From: Gemmatimonadota bacterium
GTDB lineage: Bacteria > Gemmatimonadota > Gemmatimonadetes > Gemmatimonadales > GWC2-71-9
Assembly (NCBI GenBank): GCA_003223395.1
Contig: QHUZ01000052.1
Location: forward strand, 25,822-89,821
Direction of reading: 5' to 3'
DNA length: 64,000 nucleotides
Made by a program: the position numbers and the translations under genes. Below the pieces are notes generated by a model. It saw only the letters and a list, made by a program, of their open reading frames with translations. It had not been told where the DNA came from and searched no databases. Below are positions 59,258 to 64,000 of the stretch, in pieces (positions within the stretch are counted from its first letter, which is position 1; each line of letters starts with the position of its first letter).

Positions 59258-60102
59258 TTAGCTCGACCAGGACGACACAACGATACATTGGGCACGCCAA
59301 CCAGTGGTGCGGCGTTCCGCGCCACATTGATACTGTGCCCCGCCCGTACCGTGTGCGACGTCCACGTCGAAGAGGAATCGTGCCACCGAGATCGCCTTTC
59401 GAGTCTTCACTCGAATGTGATAGGGATCGTCCCCGGGCGGCGGCGGACGCTGACCCGGGACGTACATCATCGAACTGAAGGTCGGCGGGCAGCGACGGGA
59501 TGGCAACACTGTGACGCCGCCCTTCTGGTTCAGACGAACGAGCCAACCGGCGTCGGGGTCGGCATTCTGGGTTCGGCCGGCTAGACACACGATCCTGGGC
59601 AGACTGTCCTTCCAGGCGCTGAGGTTGTCCACGAGCGACGCCACCACCGCCTCCTCGGCGGAGTCAGCAGCGAGTGAATCCCAGGGAAGGTCAGCCACGA
59701 CCGGCGGCGATCGTCGCCATCCGAGCGTCGTGCGGGGCGTGCCATCCGGGAGCGTGTCCCGAGCGAGGGTTACCGTCGTATCGAACTCAAAGACCCGAAC
59801 GAGACGAGAAGTGTCTGGGGGCATCGGCTGAAACAGAAACTCGTGCGTGAGACGGACACGCACCCGCCGCGCGCAATGACTCGCCGGTGCAAAGCGCCAG
59901 CGCGTCACGGCGCGCTTGACGATGAAGTCAAATCCGGGGTTCGGACTCCGGGCTACTCGGATGGAAGCGGGCTCAGGAAGCCCCGCGGTGTCCACCGTAA
60001 AGAGCACTCGCACTGGGCCGCCCACCCGCGCCTGCTGCAGGAGTTGCGGATACGACGGCGGAGCGTTGCCGGTAGGAAGGCAAATGCGAGAAGTCGCAGC
60101 AT
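59258..60102 (-). pseudogene. Exported TonB C-terminal-domain protein, signal peptide in another frame (1-nt frameshift)
   Basis: From ATG 60102 a signal peptide is read (MLRLLAFAFLPAT). The TonB-like domain, APPSYPQLLQQARVGGPVRV and VKRAVTRWRFAPAS, is in the next frame and continues to the TAA at 59258. One extra base near 60070, where CTCCGCC would become CTCCCGCC, would fuse them into about 281 residues. Without it the domain would have to start at an internal GTG with no signal. It lies between the vWA and FAD-subunit genes on the minus strand. Confidence 0.7.
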
Positions 60103-60115
60103 CACGGACCTTACT

Positions 60116-62053
60116 CTAGTGCGACTTCTCTCGCTGCGCCAAACCAATGCCACGCACCGTCTCAGTCAACTTCACGAACTCGGCGCGATATCCGTCCGGG
60201 TCCCGCCCGCGCGCTTCGCGCGCGGCCGCAATCACGTGGCCGAGATCGGCTTTCCCGCGGAAGTCCGAGTTGCGCAGTAACAGGCCAAACTCGGCGACAG
60301 CTGCCTGAAACTGAAAGTCCACCGAGGGCGTCTGACCGGCTTCAGCCAGCACCGGTTGCGACAGTAAGCGGCTCTCGTCCCCGTCCGGCCGCTTATAGCG
60401 CACCTTCACGAACAACAGCTCAGGACCGGCAGCGCTGGTCGGCTGGACATTGCGCCGCTGATACCGGAGCGAATCCGGCATCCGAATCGTCACGTCAGTG
60501 TTGACGCCGACCGGTACCACTTCGTAGAGCGCGGTGACGGAATGGCCGGACCCGATCTCTCCGGCGTCTTTCTTGTCATCCGCGAAGTCCTCGTTGCGCA
60601 GCAGCCGGTTCTCGTACCCGATGAGCCGGTACGCGCGCACGCGCGCCGGATTCCACTCCACTTGGATCTTCACGTCCTTCGCGACGGTGTAGAGCGTGCC
60701 GCCGAGCTCGTGCACCAAGACCTTTTGGGCTTCGGCGATGTTGTCGAGGTAGGCGTAGTTGCCGTTCCCCTTGTCGGCGAGCTTTTCCATCTTGGCGGCC
60801 TGCAGATTACCCTCGCCTACGCCCAGCACTGTGAGGAAGACGCCGGTGCGACGCTTTTCCTCGATGAGCTGGACCATCTCCGCGTCGCTCGACGGGCCAA
60901 TATTGAAATCGCCGTCGGTGGCGAGAATCACCCGGTTGTTGCCGCCGCGGATGAAGTTGGCGACCGCTTCGTCGTAGGCGCGGCGAATTCCCTCGCCGCC
61001 CGCCGTGCTCCCCCCCGCCTCCAACCGCTCGATCGCGTCGAGGATCTTGGTCTTCTGATCGCCCGATGTGGAGGGCAGGACCAGGCCGGCGGAGCCGGCG
61101 TACACGACGATCGCAACGCGGTCCCTGACGCGGAGCTGATTTACGAGCAGCCGCATTGCCGATTTCACGAGGGGCAGCTTGTTCGACGGCATCATCGAGC
61201 CCGAGACGTCGAGCAAGAACACAAAGTTCGACGGTGGCAGGTTCTCGACATTGATCCGACGCGCCTGCAGCCCGATGCGGACCAGCTGATGCTGCGGCTT
61301 CCACGGCGCCGGTGCGACCTCGGTATGGATCGCCAGGGGGTCGTCACCTTCGGGCTCGGCGTAGTCGTAGGGGAAATAGTTCACGAGCTCTTCGATGCGG
61401 ACTGCGTCGCGCGGCGGCAGCTGACCGTCCTGCATGATGAAGCGCCGCATGTTGCTGTACGAGGCGCGATCGACGTCGATCGAGAAGGTCGAGAGCGGAT
61501 CGGCGGCGACGGCGATGAACTGATTCTCGACGATCTCGTCGTACTGCTCGCGATTACCCGGCTGGCGTTGGTAGCGCCAGGCCTCAGTGCTGTCGTATGC
61601 CACACCGTCGACGACATAGAGTGCATCGGCTCGTGACATTGCGGCGGTGGCTCCGCGTATCCGAACGACGCCATTTGCCGCACGCGCTCCATACACTCCC
61701 GTCACGACCACCGCCTCCAAGGCGACTGCGCCCGGCGCGAGGCTCAGATCGACGGTGACCGTGGCGTTTGCTGTAACGCGAACGCCTTTTGCCTCGGCGG
61801 TGGTGTACCCGATCATCTTTGCACGCACCGTATGCGTCCCTGTGGGGACGTTTGCGAGCTGGTAGAAGCCGCTGTCGTTCGTGATCGCGCTGAGCGACGT
61901 CCCCACAACGTCCACCATCGCGCTCTTGATGGGCTTGCCCTGCGGATCGCGCACGTGCCCGGCGATCCTGCCGGTTTCGACGATCGTGAGCGTTGTTGGT
62001 GCGGCGAGCATGCTGACGAGGAGGATGACGAAGCGAAGAGAAAGAACCGGCAC
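60116..62053 (-). CDS. YfbK-like von Willebrand factor A protein with N-terminal CarboxypepD_reg/TonB-plug segment
   Basis: A 645-residue exported protein from GTG 62053 (GGAGGG just upstream, short spacing). Signal/anchor VLSLRFVILLVSMLAAP. A CarboxypepD_reg domain (about 30-110) is followed by a plug-like VVVTGVYGARAANGVVRIRG. The N-terminal YfbK region PLSTFSIDVDRASYSNMRRF precedes the vWA domain (about 250-430), whose MIDAS motif is FLLDVSGSM. A C-terminal DUF3520-like part follows. Such proteins bind surface ligands or help assemble metal complexes (vWA/CoxE-type). Confidence 0.88.
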   Translation of the reverse strand: MPVLSLRFVILLVSMLAAPTTLTIVETGRIAGHVRDPQGKPIKSAMVDVVGTSLSAITNDSGFYQLANVPTGTHTVRAKMIGYTTAEAKGVRVTANATVTVDLSLAPGAVALEAVVVTGVYGARAANGVVRIRGATAAMSRADALYVVDGVAYDSTEAWRYQRQPGNREQYDEIVENQFIAVAADPLSTFSIDVDRASYSNMRRFIMQDGQLPPRDAVRIEELVNYFPYDYAEPEGDDPLAIHTEVAPAPWKPQHQLVRIGLQARRINVENLPPSNFVFLLDVSGSMMPSNKLPLVKSAMRLLVNQLRVRDRVAIVVYAGSAGLVLPSTSGDQKTKILDAIERLEAGGSTAGGEGIRRAYDEAVANFIRGGNNRVILATDGDFNIGPSSDAEMVQLIEEKRRTGVFLTVLGVGEGNLQAAKMEKLADKGNGNYAYLDNIAEAQKVLVHELGGTLYTVAKDVKIQVEWNPARVRAYRLIGYENRLLRNEDFADDKKDAGEIGSGHSVTALYEVVPVGVNTDVTIRMPDSLRYQRRNVQPTSAAGPELLFVKVRYKRPDGDESRLLSQPVLAEAGQTPSVDFQFQAAVAEFGLLLRNSDFRGKADLGHVIAAAREARGRDPDGYRAEFVKLTETVRGIGLAQREKSH

Positions 62054-62088
62054 GGTCCCTCCAGGGTGAGAGTGTCCTAGAGAGACGC

Positions 62089-64000
62089 CTAAACTCTGAC
62101 GGGCTGCACAGCCTTGCCGTCTCCTCCTTCCCAGGGTGTGGGGACGCGAGTGGCCTCGGGCCACGCGATGTCGGGGAAATGCTCCGGACCGTAGCGTCCC
62201 GCCTCGCCTTTCTGCTTTCGGCGCAACGCTTTAAGCACCTTCTCCGGCGTGACCGGCACTTCGTCGACGCGGACTCCCACCGCGTCATACACAGCATTCG
62301 CCACGGCCGGCATGACGGGCAGCAACGGTCCCTGGCCGACTTCCTTCGCGCCGAAGGGGCCGTTCGGGTCGGGATCCTCGATCAGGTATGTGACGACGTC
62401 ACACATTTCCAGCGTTGTAGGGCTCTTGTATTCGAGCAAGGATGGGATCTTGTGGACCACTTTGAGATCGCCACGGTAGGTCATCTCCTCCATCAGCGCC
62501 TCGCCCAGGCCCATGTAGATCGAGCCCTCCACCTGGCCGATTACCGACGCGGCGTTGATCGATCGACCGACGTCATGCGCGATCCAGATGGTGGGCACGC
62601 GCACGATACCGGTTTCGGGATCGACGTCCACCTCGGCCACGCAGGCGCTGTAGGAATACGCCGGGGAGGGGCCGACGCCAGCGCCGCGGTATTTTCCTGC
62701 GCTCATCGGTGGCGTGTACGAACCGACCGTCCCAATCGTCCCTTCTGCGGCTTCTGCCAGCTGGATCGCCTCGGCGAACGCCATCCCACGCTTTCGATCT
62801 TTGGAGTCGAACACCCGGCCGTCAGCGAACGTCAGCCGCTCGACGGGGACCTCGAGCTTCTTGCTCGCGTGTAGCGCGAGGATCTGACGCGCGCGCTCGG
62901 CGGCCTGGAGGGCGGCGTTCCCGGTCATCAGGGTAACGCGGCTCGAATAGCTGCCGAGGTCCACCGGCGTCAGGTCGGTGTCGGCGGTGACGACCGCGAT
63001 GTCGAACGGATCGATGCCGAGCACTTCGGCGACGATGTAGGCGAGGATCGAATCCGATCCCTGCCCGATCTCTGTCGAACCGCAGAACACCGTCACGCCG
63101 CCGCCGCGGTCGCATTTCAGCTGCACGCCCGAGTGCGGCATGTTGTTCCAATAGATCGGCAGCCCGGCGCCCGAGATGTAGCTCGAGCACGCGAGCCCGA
63201 CGCCGCGCCCCTCGGGGAGTTTGCGGAACTTCTGCCTCCACTCCGAGCCTTCGACCACCTTCGCGATACATTTGCCGAGCCCCATCGAGCCCACGCGCAG
63301 ATAGTTCGCGGTGAGCGAGTTCGGCGGAACGAGCGTTTTGAGACGCAGCTCCGCCGGGTCGATGTTCAGCTGCTCGGCGATTTTGTCGAGATGCACCTCG
63401 AGCGCGAACCGTGGCTGCGGCGTCCCGTGTCCGCGCTTCGGGCCGCACGGCGCCTTGTTGGTGAAGGCGCGTGCGCCCTGGAAGTGGTAGCGCGGGACGT
63501 TGTAAGTGACGGTCTGGAGCGCGCCCGTGTAGTACGTGCTCGCGACGCCGTAGGAGCCGTAGGCACCGCCATCGAGCAGCGAGCGGAAGTGCATGCCCGT
63601 GATCGCCCCGTCGCGCTTCACGCCGGTCTTCACCCACATGAGCGTCGGGTGGCGGCCGCGATGACAGTAGAACACCTCTTCGCGGGTCAGCGTGATCTTC
63701 ACGGGCCGGCCGGTGATCATGGCGAGCTTGGCGACCGCGATCTCATGATTGAACGGATCGCTTTTGCCGCCGAACCCGCCGCCGTTCGGCGTCGCGATCA
63801 CGCGAATCCGCGCGGCCGGCAGCTCCAGGACTTTGGCGAGCGCGCGATGGACGTAATGGGGCGTCTGCGTCGAGGTCCACAGCGTGAGCTTGCCGTCGGG
63901 AGACCACACCGCCACAGCGGCGTGTTGCTCCATCGGCAGGTGGGTGTTGCCTTCGAAGAAGAACAGATCTTCCCGCACGAGATCCGCTGCACCGATGGCC
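62089..64000 (-). CDS. Molybdopterin-binding large subunit, xanthine dehydrogenase / 4-hydroxybenzoyl-CoA reductase family, 5' end outside window
   Basis: The frame is open to the window edge (ADLVREDLFFFEGNTH), so the start lies upstream. Seen motifs: THLPMEQHAAVAVW, NGGGFGGKSDPFNHE (cofactor loop), STEIGQGSDS and CGPKRGHGTPQPRFALE. The catalytic Glu expected in GAKEVGE-like sequence is Gln here (GAKEVGQGP, codon at 62332-62334). The family hydroxylates or reduces aromatic CoA esters, aldehydes or purines; with the HcrB-like subunit downstream, 4-hydroxybenzoyl-CoA reductase type is preferred. The FeS subunit is not in the window. Confidence 0.88.
   Translation of the reverse strand, partial: AIGAADLVREDLFFFEGNTHLPMEQHAAVAVWSPDGKLTLWTSTQTPHYVHRALAKVLELPAARIRVIATPNGGGFGGKSDPFNHEIAVAKLAMITGRPVKITLTREEVFYCHRGRHPTLMWVKTGVKRDGAITGMHFRSLLDGGAYGSYGVASTYYTGALQTVTYNVPRYHFQGARAFTNKAPCGPKRGHGTPQPRFALEVHLDKIAEQLNIDPAELRLKTLVPPNSLTANYLRVGSMGLGKCIAKVVEGSEWRQKFRKLPEGRGVGLACSSYISGAGLPIYWNNMPHSGVQLKCDRGGGVTVFCGSTEIGQGSDSILAYIVAEVLGIDPFDIAVVTADTDLTPVDLGSYSSRVTLMTGNAALQAAERARQILALHASKKLEVPVERLTFADGRVFDSKDRKRGMAFAEAIQLAEAAEGTIGTVGSYTPPMSAGKYRGAGVGPSPAYSYSACVAEVDVDPETGIVRVPTIWIAHDVGRSINAASVIGQVEGSIYMGLGEALMEEMTYRGDLKVVHKIPSLLEYKSPTTLEMCDVVTYLIEDPDPNGPFGAKEVGQGPLLPVMPAVANAVYDAVGVRVDEVPVTPEKVLKALRRKQKGEAGRYGPEHFPDIAWPEATRVPTPWEGGDGKAVQPVRV

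Overview
The window is about 64 kb of GC-rich (roughly 65%), gene-dense bacterial DNA. The gene set points to a diderm: lipoboxes, TonB-type C-terminal domains, an Omp85-like barrel, secreted M1, M14 and S9 peptidases, PQQ-type propellers, CarboxypepD_reg/TonB-plug fusions and several ECF sigma factors. I favour an environmental lineage such as Gemmatimonadota, but this is inference from gene style only. Genes are packed tightly. At least a dozen same-strand pairs share the ATGA/GTGA/TTGA 4-nt overlap, and five of seven convergent pairs interlock their stop codons in a 4-nt overlap. No stretch over 300 bp lacks a gene. The largest gaps (about 175-185 bp) are 7098-7271, 48731-48906 and 56398-56581. 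I see no rRNA, tRNA, CRISPR array, IS or prophage.

Layout. 1-7100 (minus): an ECF sigma factor, a membrane protein with TPR and thioredoxin-like parts, and the start of selD. That selD reads through an in-frame TGA (selenocysteine), with a hairpin directly after it. Upstream lie two amidohydrolase lipoproteins, a small lipoprotein and a Lys-rich histone-like protein. 7272-21287 (plus): an Ig-like/propeller protein, an oxidoreductase, gyrA, a threonine dehydratase-like enzyme, a GAF-GGDEF response regulator, a Ser/Thr kinase, an orphan E1-alpha, an M1 peptidase, a PQQ-type dehydrogenase and a dienelactone hydrolase. 21284-30656: an S41-like protein without its serine, a broken metallophosphoesterase, a TetR regulator, a lysine/saccharopine dehydrogenase, an Omp85-like barrel, a glycosylasparaginase, a GT2, a zinc-finger membrane protein and nicotinate phosphoribosyltransferase.

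30783-33952 is an argC-argB-argD-argA operon behind a pair of ARG boxes; argD carries an internal deletion with frameshift. It is followed by an isochorismatase-family hydrolase, a class V aminotransferase coupled to serA, DPP-IV, a DDAH-like enzyme and a TonB-domain protein (to 41346). 41343-57148: a chemoreceptor, a serine beta-lactamase-like hydrolase, leuS, an MbfA-type ferritin-VIT1 iron transporter, an ECF/anti-sigma/PDZ operon, an M14 peptidase, a hybrid histidine kinase coupled to a heme-oxygenase-fold protein, and PadR. 57145-64000 (minus): an operon resembling 4-hydroxybenzoyl-CoA reductase subunits, interleaved with vWA and TonB-domain genes and carrying several lesions.

Two themes run across the window. 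First, several families of palindromic REP-like elements occur, some of them inside coding sequence. Second, four genes are broken (metallophosphoesterase, argD, TonB-domain protein, FAD subunit). These could be true pseudogenes or assembly errors, and raw reads would decide.
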